Part shown: positions 54,300-63,354 of the stretch, piece after piece | Numbering within the stretch: the first letter of the stretch is position 1 | How the letters are laid out: each line of letters starts with the position of its first letter | From: Afipia sp. 1NLS2 | GTDB taxonomy: Bacteria; Pseudomonadota; Alphaproteobacteria; Rhizobiales; Xanthobacteraceae | Length of the DNA stretch: 64,000 bases | Reading direction: 5' to 3' | NCBI RefSeq assembly: GCF_000178995.1 | Contig: NZ_ADVZ01000001.1 | Coordinates: 902,001-966,000 of the forward strand | The notes under the pieces: generated by a model | Seen by the model: only the letters and a program-made list of their open reading frames with translations | What the model was told of the DNA's origin: nothing | The model's database searches: none | Made by a program: the position numbers and the translations under genes

Positions 54300-55505
54300 A
54301 TGAATGAAATTTTGTTTTCCATCGGGGACGTCCCCGTTCGCACCGGCGCTGCCCTGCTCGGCTTCGGCGTGCTCGCGCTGCTCCTGCTCGCAATCATCGC
54401 GCTCATCATGTCCCGTTCGGGACGCAAAACCGCCGCCCTCGCCATGGCGCAGGCGATCCGCGCGGACGAACTGGAGGAGCGCCTGAGCGAAGTGCTGCGC
54501 ATCCAGAACGAAGCCGCGGGGCGCGTGCACGAGATGGGACAGGCGCTGGTCGGGCGGCAGGCCGAGATGGCGCGCGCAGTCAACGAGCGGCTGGATTCGG
54601 TGACGCACCGCGTCGGCCAGTCCATGGAGCAGACCACCCGCAACACCATGGACAGCCTGCGCGCGCTGCACGAGCGCCTCGGCATCATCGACAACGCGCA
54701 CAAGAATCTCACCGACCTCACCACCCAAGTCACGACGCTGCGCGACGTGCTCGCCAATAAGCAGGCGCGCGGCGCGTTCGGGCAGGCGCGCATGGAAGCC
54801 ATCGTACAGGATGGCCTGCCGAAGGGCTCGTTCGCGTTCCAGCACACTCTGACCAACAACAAACGCCCGGATTGCGTGGTGTTTCTGCCCGACCAGCGGC
54901 CGCTGTGCATCGATGCCAAGTTTCCGCTCGAAGCCGTCACCGCGCTGCGCGAGGCCAAGAGCGACGACGAGCGCAAGTTCGCCTCGCAGCGCCTGCGGCA
55001 GGACGTGATGAAGCATGTCGCCGACATCGCCGACAAATATCTCATCCCCGGCGAGACGCAGGACACAGCCTTGATGTTCGTGCCGTCCGAATCCGTCTAT
55101 GCTGAGATTCACGACGGCTTCGACGACGTGGTGCAGAAGGCCTATCGCGCCCGCATCGTGCTGGTGTCTCCCTCACTGTTGATGCTCGCGATCCAGGTGA
55201 TGCAGCAGATCATGAAGGACGCGCGGATGCGCGATGCCGCGGGGCAGATCCGCACCGAGGTCATGACCATGTCGGACGACCTCGCCCGCCTGCGCGAGCG
55301 CGTGCTGAAGCTGCAGAACCATTTCAACCAGGCGAACGAAGACGTCCGCCAGATCCTGATTTCCGCCGACAAGATCGAGAAGCGTGCGGGCCGGATCGAG
55401 GAACTGGATTTCACCACGCATGACGATCCCCCGCCGCGGGCGGAAGGCACGCCGGCACCGAGCCTGTTCCCCGTACAGCCGCGAAAGCTGCAGGCGGGCG
55501 AATAG
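54300..55505 (+). CDS. rmuC: DNA recombination protein RmuC homologue
   Basis: A 401-residue protein with an N-terminal membrane anchor (about residues 15-38), a coiled-coil region (about residues 45-140) and the conserved nuclease-like RmuC domain (KRPDCVVFLPDQRPLCIDAKFPLEA ... DTALMFVPSESVYAEIHD). RmuC limits inversions at inverted repeats. It is transcribed divergently from def. ATG 54300 is chosen to place the membrane anchor at the start. Confidence 0.88.
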   Translation: MNEILFSIGDVPVRTGAALLGFGVLALLLLAIIALIMSRSGRKTAALAMAQAIRADELEERLSEVLRIQNEAAGRVHEMGQALVGRQAEMARAVNERLDSVTHRVGQSMEQTTRNTMDSLRALHERLGIIDNAHKNLTDLTTQVTTLRDVLANKQARGAFGQARMEAIVQDGLPKGSFAFQHTLTNNKRPDCVVFLPDQRPLCIDAKFPLEAVTALREAKSDDERKFASQRLRQDVMKHVADIADKYLIPGETQDTALMFVPSESVYAEIHDGFDDVVQKAYRARIVLVSPSLLMLAIQVMQQIMKDARMRDAAGQIRTEVMTMSDDLARLRERVLKLQNHFNQANEDVRQILISADKIEKRAGRIEELDFTTHDDPPPRAEGTPAPSLFPVQPRKLQAGE

Positions 55506-55553
55506 CCGCGCCGCTTCTCACGGGAAGCCTCGCGAATCTGCTAACACCGCTCC

Positions 55554-56906
55554 ATGACATCACCTGAGAGCGTCGAGACACCCGCCAACCCGCGCGCCTC
55601 GTGGCGCGACGCGCTCGCGGTCTATCTGCAGCCGCGTGTGCTGGTAGTGCTGTTTCTCGGCTTCTCGTCCGGCTTGCCGCTCGCACTCTCGGGCTCGACG
55701 CTTTTGGTGTGGATGCGCGAAGCGGGCGTCGATCTCAAGACCATCGGGCTGTTCGCGCTGGTCGGCACGCCCTACACGATCAAGTTCTTCTGGGCCCCTC
55801 TCGTCGATGCACTGCATGTACCGATCCTGACGCGCCTGCTCGGGCGGCGGCGCGCCTGGCTGATCTTTTCCCAATTGCTGCTGATGGTCGCCATCGTGCT
55901 GCTGGCGCTGAGCGATCCGACCAGACCACTCGGTGTCGCGCTCGCGGCGCTGTTCGTCGCCGCCGCTTCCGCGACGCAGGACATCGTGATCGATGCCTTC
56001 CGCGTCGAAAGCCTGCCGGAGAACGAGCAGGCCGCCGGCATGGCATCCTATGTCGCGGCCTATCGCGTCGGCATGCTGCTCTCCACCGCGGGCGCGCTGT
56101 TTCTCGTCAGCGGGTTCGAGAGCGCGGGCCTGAACCGCCATGCTGCCTGGCAGTGGGGCTACATCGCGATGGCGGCGCTGGTCGTCATCGGCATCCTCAC
56201 CGCATTGTTCGCGACCGAGCCGGAAGCCTCCCGCGTGGCCGAAGCCAGCACCGAGCGGACGTTTGGGCGCATCGTTCATGCAGCGGCAGGCGCCTTCACC
56301 GAATTCGCGGCTTACAAGGACGCGTGGGCCATTCTGGCTTTCGTCGTGCTGTTCAAGTTCACCGATGCGTTTTCCGGCACCATGACGGCGCCTTTTGTTA
56401 TTGATCTGGGCTTCACCCGCAACGATTACGCCGCCATCGTGAAGGGGCTTGGCCTCGCCGCCACGCTGATCGGCGGCTTCGCGGGCGGCTTTCTCGCCAG
56501 CCGTTACTCACTGGTCGTGAGCCTCTGGATCGGCGGCTTCCTGCAAGCGATCGCCAACCTGTCGTTCTCCTGGCTCGCCATCGTCGGCATCGATCATTAC
56601 GCGCTGGCGCTTGCGATCACCGCGGAGAACTTCACCAGCGCCGTCGGCACCGTGATCTTCGTCGCCTATCTCTCCGCGCTGTGCCGCAATCCCGCGCACA
56701 CCGCGACCCAGTATGCGCTGCTCACCGCGCTGGCCGCGATCGGGCGCACCTATCTGTCGTCCGGCGCGGGTTATGTCGCAGCGGCGACGGGCTGGGCGTG
56801 GTTCTTCGCGATCTGTATGGTGGTCGCGGTGCCGAGCTTCATGCTCCTGGCCTGGTTGCAGGCACGAGGGCATTTCGAGGCATTGACCGCGCCGGTCAAA
56901 ACCTGA
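55554..56906 (+). CDS. AmpG-like MFS transporter
   Basis: A 450-residue, 12-14-segment transporter resembling AmpG muropeptide permeases: FSSGLPLALSGSTLLVWM at the start, GTPYTIKFFWAPLVDAL, and RRRAWLIFSQLLL. AmpG imports anhydromuropeptides for cell-wall recycling. Substrate assignment follows the family; a different MFS specificity is possible. It converges on recR with only 3 bases between stops. Confidence 0.8.
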   Translation: MTSPESVETPANPRASWRDALAVYLQPRVLVVLFLGFSSGLPLALSGSTLLVWMREAGVDLKTIGLFALVGTPYTIKFFWAPLVDALHVPILTRLLGRRRAWLIFSQLLLMVAIVLLALSDPTRPLGVALAALFVAAASATQDIVIDAFRVESLPENEQAAGMASYVAAYRVGMLLSTAGALFLVSGFESAGLNRHAAWQWGYIAMAALVVIGILTALFATEPEASRVAEASTERTFGRIVHAAAGAFTEFAAYKDAWAILAFVVLFKFTDAFSGTMTAPFVIDLGFTRNDYAAIVKGLGLAATLIGGFAGGFLASRYSLVVSLWIGGFLQAIANLSFSWLAIVGIDHYALALAITAENFTSAVGTVIFVAYLSALCRNPAHTATQYALLTALAAIGRTYLSSGAGYVAAATGWAWFFAICMVVAVPSFMLLAWLQARGHFEALTAPVKT

Positions 56907-56909
56907 GCG

Positions 56910-57515
56910 TCAGAACAGCGTCCGCTGGCGCATCGCCGCCGACAGCGTGCCCTCGTCGAGATAATCGAGTTCGCCACCGACCGGCACGCCATGCGCAAGC
57001 CGCGTCACCTTGACACCGGCCTCCTGCAACATGTCGGTCACATAATGCGCCGTGGTCTGGCCATCGACCGTGGCGTTGAGCGCGAGAATGATCTCCGTCA
57101 CCTCGGGAGCCTGCGCGCGCGCCACCAGCGCATCGATCGTCAGATCCTGAGGCCCGATGCCATCGAGCGGCGACAGCGTCGCGCCCAGTACATGATAACG
57201 GCCGTGCGTTGCGGCGGCCCGCTCGAGTGCCCAAAGATCGGCGACATCCGCCACCACCACGATGATCGACGGATCGCGGCGCGTGTCGGTGCAGATCGTG
57301 CACGGGTTCTGCGTGTCGATGTTGCCGCAGGTATGGCACACCTGAATGCGCTCGATCGCAACCTGCAACGCGGAAGCCAGCGGCGTCATCAGTGCTTCGC
57401 GCTTCTTGATGAGGTGCAGCGCTGCGCGCCGCGCCGAACGCGGGCCAAGGCCCGGCAGCCGCGCCAGCAACTGGATCAGCCGCTCGATCTCGGGTCCGGC
57501 AACCGTGGATGCCAT
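56910..57515 (-). CDS. recR: Recombination protein RecR
   Basis: A 201-residue protein with an N-terminal helix-hairpin-helix region ([19 protein letters not shown]), a zinc finger ([16 protein letters not shown]) and a Toprim domain. RecR works with RecO and RecF in gap repair. It follows the ybaB gene at 1 base on the minus strand, the usual dnaX-ybaB-recR order. Confidence 0.95.
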   Translation of the reverse strand: MASTVAGPEIERLIQLLARLPGLGPRSARRAALHLIKKREALMTPLASALQVAIERIQVCHTCGNIDTQNPCTICTDTRRDPSIIVVVADVADLWALERAAATHGRYHVLGATLSPLDGIGPQDLTIDALVARAQAPEVTEIILALNATVDGQTTAHYVTDMLQEAGVKVTRLAHGVPVGGELDYLDEGTLSAAMRQRTLF

Positions 57516-57516
57516 C

Positions 57517-57834
57517 TCAGCCCAGGCCCAGCCCCGGAATGTTGAAGCCGCCGGTGATGGCTTTCATCCGCTCCTGCATCGCGTCTTCCGCCTTGCGGCG
57601 CGCGTCGTTCTGGGCTGCGACGAGCAGATCCTCCAGCACCTCGCGCTCCTCCGCCTTCATCAGCGATGGATCGATGGAGACGGATTTCAACTCCATCTTC
57701 GCGGTCATGCGCATCGTGACCATGTTGCCGCCGGCCGAACCCTCGACCTCGATCTGGTCAAGCTGCTCCTGCACTTCCTTCATCTTCGACTGAAGCTGAG
57801 CGGCCTGCTTCATCATGCCGAGAAAATCAGCCAT
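57517..57834 (-). CDS. ybaB: YbaB/EbfC family nucleoid-associated protein
   Basis: A 105-residue DNA-binding protein: [21 protein letters not shown] helix, central beta-sheet with [12 protein letters not shown] and a C-terminal helix. It sits between dnaX and recR, with gaps of 20 and 1 bases. Confidence 0.93.
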   Translation of the reverse strand: MADFLGMMKQAAQLQSKMKEVQEQLDQIEVEGSAGGNMVTMRMTAKMELKSVSIDPSLMKAEEREVLEDLLVAAQNDARRKAEDAMQERMKAITGGFNIPGLGLG

Positions 57835-57854
57835 GAATTATCCTTTTCACAATC

Positions 57855-59705
57855 TCAGAGATCATCATCGTCGCCGTCGACATCGTCCTCGATCGGCATC
57901 ACCGCGGGTGGCGGCTCCGGCGCCAGTCGCCGCACATCGACCACCTGTGCACCGGGAAACGCCGCCATGACCGCCTGCACGCGCGGGTCGGCCTGCACGT
58001 TCTCGGTGAGCTTGTCCTTGCGTTCCTGCGCTTGCGCGCGCAGCGTCGGCTGGCCTTCCTCGTTGGACACGACCACAGCCCAACGGCGGCCGGTCCATTG
58101 CTCAAGCTTGCGCTGCAGATCGTTGACCACCGAACGCGCGGCGCTGCGCTCAAGCGCGATCTCCAGCCTGCCGTCTTCCATGCGTACCAGCCGCAGATCG
58201 GCTTCCAGCGCGGCCTTGAGCGCAATATCACGTTTCTCGCTCGCGAGCGCGACGATTTCGGGGTAGCTCGACAGCCGCCGCGTGGGGACCGACTGCGGCG
58301 CGACGGATTCCACCGGCTGCGGCTGCTGCCGCGCCACGGTTTCGCCTGACGAGCGCTGCGGCGGCATCGTGCGGAGCGCAGACGATTGCGCGAACGACGC
58401 AGGCGCGGGCGCGCGGGGCGCAGCGTTGCTGCCGGAAGCGGACGATGGTGCCGACTGCGTACCGCCACCCTCGCCAATCATCTTGATCGCTTCGTCCGGC
58501 GTCGGCAGGTCCGCGACATAGGCGATGCGCACCAGCACCATCTCGGCGGCGGCCTGCGGACGCGTGGCGTTCTGCACTTCGGCGATGCCCTTGAGCAGCA
58601 TTTGCCACATCCGCGACAGCACGCGCATCGAGAGCTTGGTTGCAAATTCGCGGCCGCGCGTACGCTCGGCTTCTCCAAGAGCCACATTGTCCGCCGTCGC
58701 GGGCACAACCTTCACGCGCGTCACGAAGTTGACGAACTCCGCAAGGTCGCTGAGCACCACCACCGGATCGGCGCCGGTGTCGTATTGCTCGCGGAATTCC
58801 GCGAAGGCGCTGGCGATGTCGCCCTTGGCCAGATGTTCGAACAGGTCTATCACGCGCGAACGATCTGCGAGGCCGAGCATCTGCCGCACGTCCTCGGCGC
58901 GCACGAGGCCCGCCGCATGCGCGATGGCCTGATCGAGCAGCGACAGCGAGTCGCGCACCGAACCCTCGGCCGCGCGCGCGATCAGACCCAGCGCCTCGGG
59001 CTCCGCCTCGACGCCTTCACGCGTCACGATGTTGGCGAGGTGGGACATCAGCACGTCGGCATCGACGCGGCGCAGATCGAAGCGCTGGCAGCGCGACAGC
59101 ACCGTGACCGGCACTTTTCGGATTTCGGTGGTGGCGAACACGAACTTGGCGTGCTCCGGCGGCTCCTCCAGCGTCTTGAGGAAGGCGTTGAACGCCTTCT
59201 CCGACAGCATGTGGACTTCGTCGATGATGTAGACTTTGTAGCGCGCACTTGATGGCGCATAGCGCACGCCGTCGGTGATTTGCCGCACGTCGTCGATGCC
59301 GGTGTGCGAGGCCGCGTCCATTTCCAGCACGTCGATGTGCCGGCTTTCCATGATCGCCTGACAGTGCACACCGGGCGTCGGCATGGTGATGGTCGGCGCC
59401 TTCACCGAGCCGTCCGGCAATTCGTAGTTCAGTGCACGGGCGAGAATGCGCGCGGTCGTGGTCTTGCCGACGCCGCGCACGCCGGTGAGAATCCAGGCCT
59501 GCGGGATACGTCCCGTCTCGAACGCATTCGAGACGGTGCGGACCATCGCTTCCTGACCGATCAGGTCGTTGAAATTCGAGGGACGATATTTGCGCGCCAG
59601 AACGCGGTAGCCGGATGCGCCTCCGCCCGTATCAGCAAGGCCAAGGCCCTTCTCAAGCCCCGGTTGATCGCCCGCACTCAGGCCTGGAAGGTCGGAATCG
59701 GGCAT
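57855..59705 (-). CDS. dnaX: DNA polymerase III subunit gamma/tau
   Basis: A 616-residue clamp-loader ATPase. It has a Walker A motif (GVRGVGKTTTARIL), Walker B/sensor region (YIIDEVHMLSEKAFNAFLKTLEEPP) and a variable Ala/Pro-rich C-terminal region ending in an acidic tail (DDVDGDDDDL). The zinc-binding cysteines of enterobacterial DnaX are reduced to one (GVHCQAIM), which is usual for alphaproteobacteria. ATG 59705 is taken because the frame upstream runs through the SRP RNA gene. Confidence 0.93.
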   Translation of the reverse strand: MPDSDLPGLSAGDQPGLEKGLGLADTGGGASGYRVLARKYRPSNFNDLIGQEAMVRTVSNAFETGRIPQAWILTGVRGVGKTTTARILARALNYELPDGSVKAPTITMPTPGVHCQAIMESRHIDVLEMDAASHTGIDDVRQITDGVRYAPSSARYKVYIIDEVHMLSEKAFNAFLKTLEEPPEHAKFVFATTEIRKVPVTVLSRCQRFDLRRVDADVLMSHLANIVTREGVEAEPEALGLIARAAEGSVRDSLSLLDQAIAHAAGLVRAEDVRQMLGLADRSRVIDLFEHLAKGDIASAFAEFREQYDTGADPVVVLSDLAEFVNFVTRVKVVPATADNVALGEAERTRGREFATKLSMRVLSRMWQMLLKGIAEVQNATRPQAAAEMVLVRIAYVADLPTPDEAIKMIGEGGGTQSAPSSASGSNAAPRAPAPASFAQSSALRTMPPQRSSGETVARQQPQPVESVAPQSVPTRRLSSYPEIVALASEKRDIALKAALEADLRLVRMEDGRLEIALERSAARSVVNDLQRKLEQWTGRRWAVVVSNEEGQPTLRAQAQERKDKLTENVQADPRVQAVMAAFPGAQVVDVRRLAPEPPPAVMPIEDDVDGDDDDL

Positions 59706-59799
59706 CGAACGATCCGCATCGGTTATCGGGCGCGCCGCTCTGCCACGCAAAATGGCGGGCAGTCGGCCGGCATCGCGCCAGCCCCGGCATGAAAAGAGG

Positions 59800-59897
59800 T
59801 AGGAGACTGACGAGCGACCCGATCCGGACCTCGTTAGGGCTGCTTCCTTCCGGACCTGACCCGGTTGGCGAGTGGCTCGTCCACCGCCAATCTCCCG
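59800..59897 (-). ncRNA. ffs: Signal recognition particle RNA (small bacterial type)
   Basis: The minus strand contains the diagnostic apical sequence GGGTCAGGTCCGGAAGGAAG followed by CAGCCCTAACGAG, the asymmetric loop plus GGAA tetraloop of 4.5S-type SRP RNA, with 5' and 3' strands pairing (GGGAGATTGGCGGTGGACGAGCC with GGTCGCTCGTCAGTCTCC). Length is about 98 bases; ends are estimated to within several bases. It lies directly upstream of dnaX, a placement common in alphaproteobacteria. Confidence 0.93.
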
Positions 59898-60083
59898 ACG
59901 CCTATTTGGGGCCAAACCGGAGGGAAAGCAAGCAAGCCATAGGCTATTTTACCGCTTTACACGGCCATCAGGACTCACTCAGGAAGGTGCCCGGATGCGT
60001 ATTCCGGCGGATACGCAAGTTCCTCACGCGCATGCCTGCGCCTGCTAGAGTGAGCGTGTTGCAGAATCAGTTTCGAGGCCCGC

Positions 60084-60500
60084 ATGCCGTCGTCGTGGTC
60101 GCTCCACCACCAGCTTCAGAAGGATACGTTCGATGTCGGCGACCTGCCGCTGTCGCGTCTCCTCATCATCAAGGATTCCAACTATCCGTGGCTTTTGCTG
60201 GTGCCGCGCCGCTCCGGCGCTTCCGACCTGATTGACCTTAACGAGGTCGAGCAGGCGCAGCTCACCACCGAGATCAATCGCGTCTCGCGCGCGCTGAAAG
60301 ACATCACCAAGCCCGACAAGCTAAACGTCGCGGCGCTCGGCAATGTCGTGCCGCAACTGCATGTGCACATCATCGCGCGCCGCATCAGCGACGCCGCATG
60401 GCCGCGCCCGGTGTGGGGGCTGGTGCCACCCGCGCCTTACGATCCTGCGGAAGCCGCGAGATTCACGCAGGCATTGCGCGAGAAAATCTGGATTACCTGA
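60084..60500 (+). CDS. HIT family hydrolase
   Basis: A 138-residue histidine-triad protein with QLHVHIIAR as the catalytic HxHxH-like motif and an upstream LVPRRSGASDLIDL stretch. HIT enzymes hydrolyse nucleotide phosphoramidates or dinucleotides; the specific substrate is unknown. No close operon partner; a 100-base gap separates it from the next gene. Confidence 0.85.
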   Translation: MPSSWSLHHQLQKDTFDVGDLPLSRLLIIKDSNYPWLLLVPRRSGASDLIDLNEVEQAQLTTEINRVSRALKDITKPDKLNVAALGNVVPQLHVHIIARRISDAAWPRPVWGLVPPAPYDPAEAARFTQALREKIWIT

Positions 60501-60600
60501 ACCGCCTATTCGTCACGATGGCATGACGCCTCACGAGGGAACTCTGCCCGTGCTTCGGCTGTTTTCCTTCAGCCGCCTCGCCTGATTTGGGGGAACCCTC

Positions 60601-61539
60601 ATGACCGCACAGCCCCGACCGGCCGCCCCGAATATTCTCTGCGTCGGCATGCCCGTGCGCGATCTGGTGTTTCGCGTCGAGAATATCCCGGCGCGCGGCA
60701 ACAAGATGCGCGCCACGCATTTCACCGAATACAGTGGCGGCAACGCGCTGAATGCCTCCATCGCCATCGCGCGGCTTGGCGGCCGCGTCCTGATGTCGGG
60801 GCCGATGGGCCACGCCGGCGAGAAAGCCGCCGAGCAGATTTTCGAGGATCTCGCGCGGGAAGGCATCGACGGTAGCGCCATGGTGCGGATGCCCGGCCTC
60901 GTGACGCCGATCTCCAACATCATGATCGACACCACCGGCGAGCGGACCATCGTCACCTATCGCGATCCGAAAATGTGGGACGTGACATTGCCGGATACCG
61001 ACGAATTGCTGAAGGATTGCGAGGCGATTCTCACCGAGAACCGCTGCGTTTTCGTGCGTGATCTCTGTTTCGAGGCCAAGCGGCGCGGCATTCCGGTCAT
61101 CCTCGATGCCGACCGTGCGATGTCGCTGGACGAACCTCTGCTGCAAGCTTCCACCCACATCGTGTTTTCCGCCGAAGCGCTGCACGCAACCACCGGGGCG
61201 GACGATGACCCCGCGGCGTTGCGTGCAATCGCTGCACTGACACCTGCGTTCGTCGGCGTCACCAACGGCGCAGGCGGCATGACATGGCTTGAAGGCGGAC
61301 AGGCCCGCCACATGGCAGCCTTCCCTGTCGCCGCGGTGGACACGCTCGGCGCGGGCGACGTGTTCCACGGCGCGTTCACGCTGGCGATTGCCGAAGGGCG
61401 CTCCATCGAAGCCGCGATGCGATTTTCCGCCGCCGCCGCCGCGCTGAAATGCACCCGGCACGGCGGCGCATTTGGTTCACCGCAACGTATTGAAGTGGAA
61501 GCATTTTTGGCTAAATCGGCGGCTCCGCACTTCGCCTGA
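60601..61539 (+). CDS. PfkB family carbohydrate kinase
   Basis: A 312-residue ribokinase-fold sugar kinase. It has an N-terminal glycine pair motif (SGGNALNASIAIARLGG) and the catalytic DTLGAGDVFHGAFTLAI near residue 250. The sugar is unknown. An Lrp-type regulator gene lies 85 bases downstream, but no shared transcript is evident. Confidence 0.86.
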   Translation: MTAQPRPAAPNILCVGMPVRDLVFRVENIPARGNKMRATHFTEYSGGNALNASIAIARLGGRVLMSGPMGHAGEKAAEQIFEDLAREGIDGSAMVRMPGLVTPISNIMIDTTGERTIVTYRDPKMWDVTLPDTDELLKDCEAILTENRCVFVRDLCFEAKRRGIPVILDADRAMSLDEPLLQASTHIVFSAEALHATTGADDDPAALRAIAALTPAFVGVTNGAGGMTWLEGGQARHMAAFPVAAVDTLGAGDVFHGAFTLAIAEGRSIEAAMRFSAAAAALKCTRHGGAFGSPQRIEVEAFLAKSAAPHFA

Positions 61540-61568
61540 CGAATATTCCGGAATCCGGACTTGCGGTT

Positions 61569-61617
61569 AGAATATTCTTCTATATGATATTGGCATACTT
61601 CCTCTCAATAGAAGAAT
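61569..61617. promoter_or_regulatory. Inverted repeats before the Lrp-type gene
   Basis: AGAATATTCT (61569-61578) is a perfect palindrome of the Lrp-like type. ATTCTTCTAT (61574-61583) and ATAGAAGAAT (61608-61617) form a perfect 10-base inverted repeat around a 24-base AT-rich interval. This suits autoregulation by the Lrp/AsnC protein encoded just downstream; the right arm overlaps an alternative start at 61616, which favours the later ATG. Confidence 0.55.
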
Positions 61618-61624
61618 GTTTCCA

Positions 61625-62140
61625 ATGTCAGACGCCGACCTCGCACCTGCCGTGCTCGACGCCCCACGTCGGCTCGATGCCATCGACCGCAAGATCCTGA
61701 CTGTGCTGCAAGATGACGCCTCCCTTTCGGTTGCCGAAATCGGCGACCGCGTCGGCCTGTCGTCGACGCCCTGCTGGAAGCGAATCCAGCGGCTGGAGGC
61801 TGAAGGCATTATCCTGCGCCGCGTCGCTCTGGTCGATCAGAACAAGATCGGCCTCGGCATCACCGTGTTCGTCTCGGTGGAGAGCGGCGACCATTCCGAT
61901 GCCTGGCTGAAGAAATTCGCCAATGCCGTGAGTGCCATGCCCGAGGTCATGGAATTCTACCGGATGGCGGGCGATGTCGATTACATGCTGCGCGTCGTCG
62001 TCGCCGACATGCAGAACTACGATGTCTTTTACAAAAAGCTCATCAGCGCCGTGGCGCTGAAGAACGTCACCTCGCGGTTTGCGATGGAAAAGATCAAATC
62101 GGTGACAGCCCTGCCGGTGCCGGCCCTGAATCCCGCCTGA
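61625..62140 (+). CDS. Lrp/AsnC family transcriptional regulator
   Basis: A 171-residue regulator with an N-terminal winged helix-turn-helix (LDAIDRKILTVLQDDASLSV ... VGLSSTPCWKRIQRLEAEGII) and a C-terminal RAM ligand domain (VMEFYRMAGDVDYMLRVVVADM). Amino acids are the typical ligands. It is followed by a terminator and then the YeiH transporter gene. Target genes are unknown. Confidence 0.9.
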   Translation: MSDADLAPAVLDAPRRLDAIDRKILTVLQDDASLSVAEIGDRVGLSSTPCWKRIQRLEAEGIILRRVALVDQNKIGLGITVFVSVESGDHSDAWLKKFANAVSAMPEVMEFYRMAGDVDYMLRVVVADMQNYDVFYKKLISAVALKNVTSRFAMEKIKSVTALPVPALNPA

Positions 62141-62167
62141 CGTCTGCCTGTTATTTTGTTCTGCCCA

Positions 62168-62200
62168 ACGCGCCGCCTCGACAGCGGCGCGTTTGCTTTT
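62168..62200 (+). terminator. Intrinsic terminator after the Lrp-type gene
   Basis: ACGCGCCGC and GCGGCGCGT form a perfect 9-base stem with a CTCGACA loop, followed by TTGCTTTT. It isolates the regulator gene from the yeiH-like gene downstream. Confidence 0.75.
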
Positions 62201-62264
62201 GCACGACCGATAATTTGATCGTTTTTATCGATTGGATAGACATATATAATGCGTTTGAACGATT

Positions 62265-62281
62265 GATCGCTATTTGCGATC
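62265..62281. promoter_or_regulatory. Palindrome upstream of the YeiH-like gene
   Basis: GATCGC-TATTT-GCGATC is a perfect inverted repeat 27 bases before the start codon and 14 bases after a TATAAT box (62245-62250). A repressor or LysR-type activator site is plausible; the LysR gene that follows is the natural candidate. Confidence 0.45.
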
Positions 62282-62308
62282 AGTGGCCGCATTCAAGGAG
62301 TTCGGCCA

Positions 62309-63346
62309 ATGTCTACCATCACTTACACCGCCGCGGACCAGGATCAGGCCCGCTCCAAAGCTCACTTTCAGATTACAGGCATCTGGCCCGGCCTATTCCT
62401 GACGACCTTGGTCGCCTGCGCCGCCTACGGCGTGCACCTGCTGCCCGTCGTCTCGACCTTCAGCCCGCTGATCCTCGCGATCCTGCTCGGCATGATCTTT
62501 CACAACGTCGTCGGCACGCCTGCCAGCGCCAAGCCCGGCGTCACCTTTTCGCTGCGGCGGATTCTGCGGTTCGCAATCATTATGCTCGGCCTGCAACTCA
62601 CCGCGATGCAGATCGGCGAGGTCGGCGCGACCGGCATCGCCATCATTGCCGTAACGCTGGCCGCGACCTTCCTGTTCACCGGCTGGTTCGGCCGCGTGAT
62701 GGGCATCGACCCCAAGCTCGCCCAGCTCATCGGCGCGGGCACCTCGGTCTGCGGCGCATCCGCCGTGATCGCGACCAACACTGTGACCGACGCCCATGAC
62801 GAGGACGTCGCCTACGCGGTCGCCTGTGTCACCGTGTTCGGATCGATCGCGATGTTCGCCTACCCGACGCTTGGCACCCTGCTTCATCTCGATCCGCGCG
62901 CCTACGGCTTGTGGGCGGGCTCCTCGATCCATGAGATCGCTCAGGTGGTCGCGGCAGCCTTCCAGGAAGGACGTCAGGCCGGCGAGTTCGGCACCATCGC
63001 CAAGCTGTCCCGCGTGATGCTGCTGGCGCCGCTGGTGATCGCGCTCGGCGTCGCCGCGGCCCGCCACCGCAGCGGCACCTCCAGCGCACGCGCTCCGATG
63101 CCCTGGTTCGTGCTCGGCTTCATCGCGATGATCGCGCTCAACAGCGTCGTCACCATTCCGCCCGAGGCAAAGTCGGTGATCGTCTCCGTCACCACCTTCC
63201 TGCTCACTATGGCGCTGGCCGCGATGGGACTCGAAACCGACATCGCCAAACTCTATGCTAAAGGACTTCGCCCGCTGGCCGTCGGCGCAGTCGCCTCGGT
63301 CTTCATCTCAGTGCTCAGCCTGACGCTGATCAAGTTGACGTCGTAA
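62309..63346 (+). CDS. YeiH/UPF0324 family membrane protein
   Basis: A 345-residue protein with about ten membrane segments and the UPF0324 signatures: [43 protein letters not shown] and [14 protein letters not shown]. Members are annotated as putative sulfate or sulfonate-related exporters; the substrate is not established. A LysR gene follows on the same strand after 8 bases, the usual pairing for this family. Confidence 0.87.
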   Translation: MSTITYTAADQDQARSKAHFQITGIWPGLFLTTLVACAAYGVHLLPVVSTFSPLILAILLGMIFHNVVGTPASAKPGVTFSLRRILRFAIIMLGLQLTAMQIGEVGATGIAIIAVTLAATFLFTGWFGRVMGIDPKLAQLIGAGTSVCGASAVIATNTVTDAHDEDVAYAVACVTVFGSIAMFAYPTLGTLLHLDPRAYGLWAGSSIHEIAQVVAAAFQEGRQAGEFGTIAKLSRVMLLAPLVIALGVAAARHRSGTSSARAPMPWFVLGFIAMIALNSVVTIPPEAKSVIVSVTTFLLTMALAAMGLETDIAKLYAKGLRPLAVGAVASVFISVLSLTLIKLTS

Positions 63347-63354
63347 GGTAACGG

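Noticed and set aside
57855-59705. Loss of the zinc-binding cysteines in DnaX as an anomaly
   Set aside because: Reduced cysteines in this region are normal for alphaproteobacterial DnaX, so it is not unusual here.
59705-59915. Extended N-terminus of dnaX by 70 residues
   Set aside because: The extension runs through the SRP RNA gene, so the start is placed at ATG 59705.
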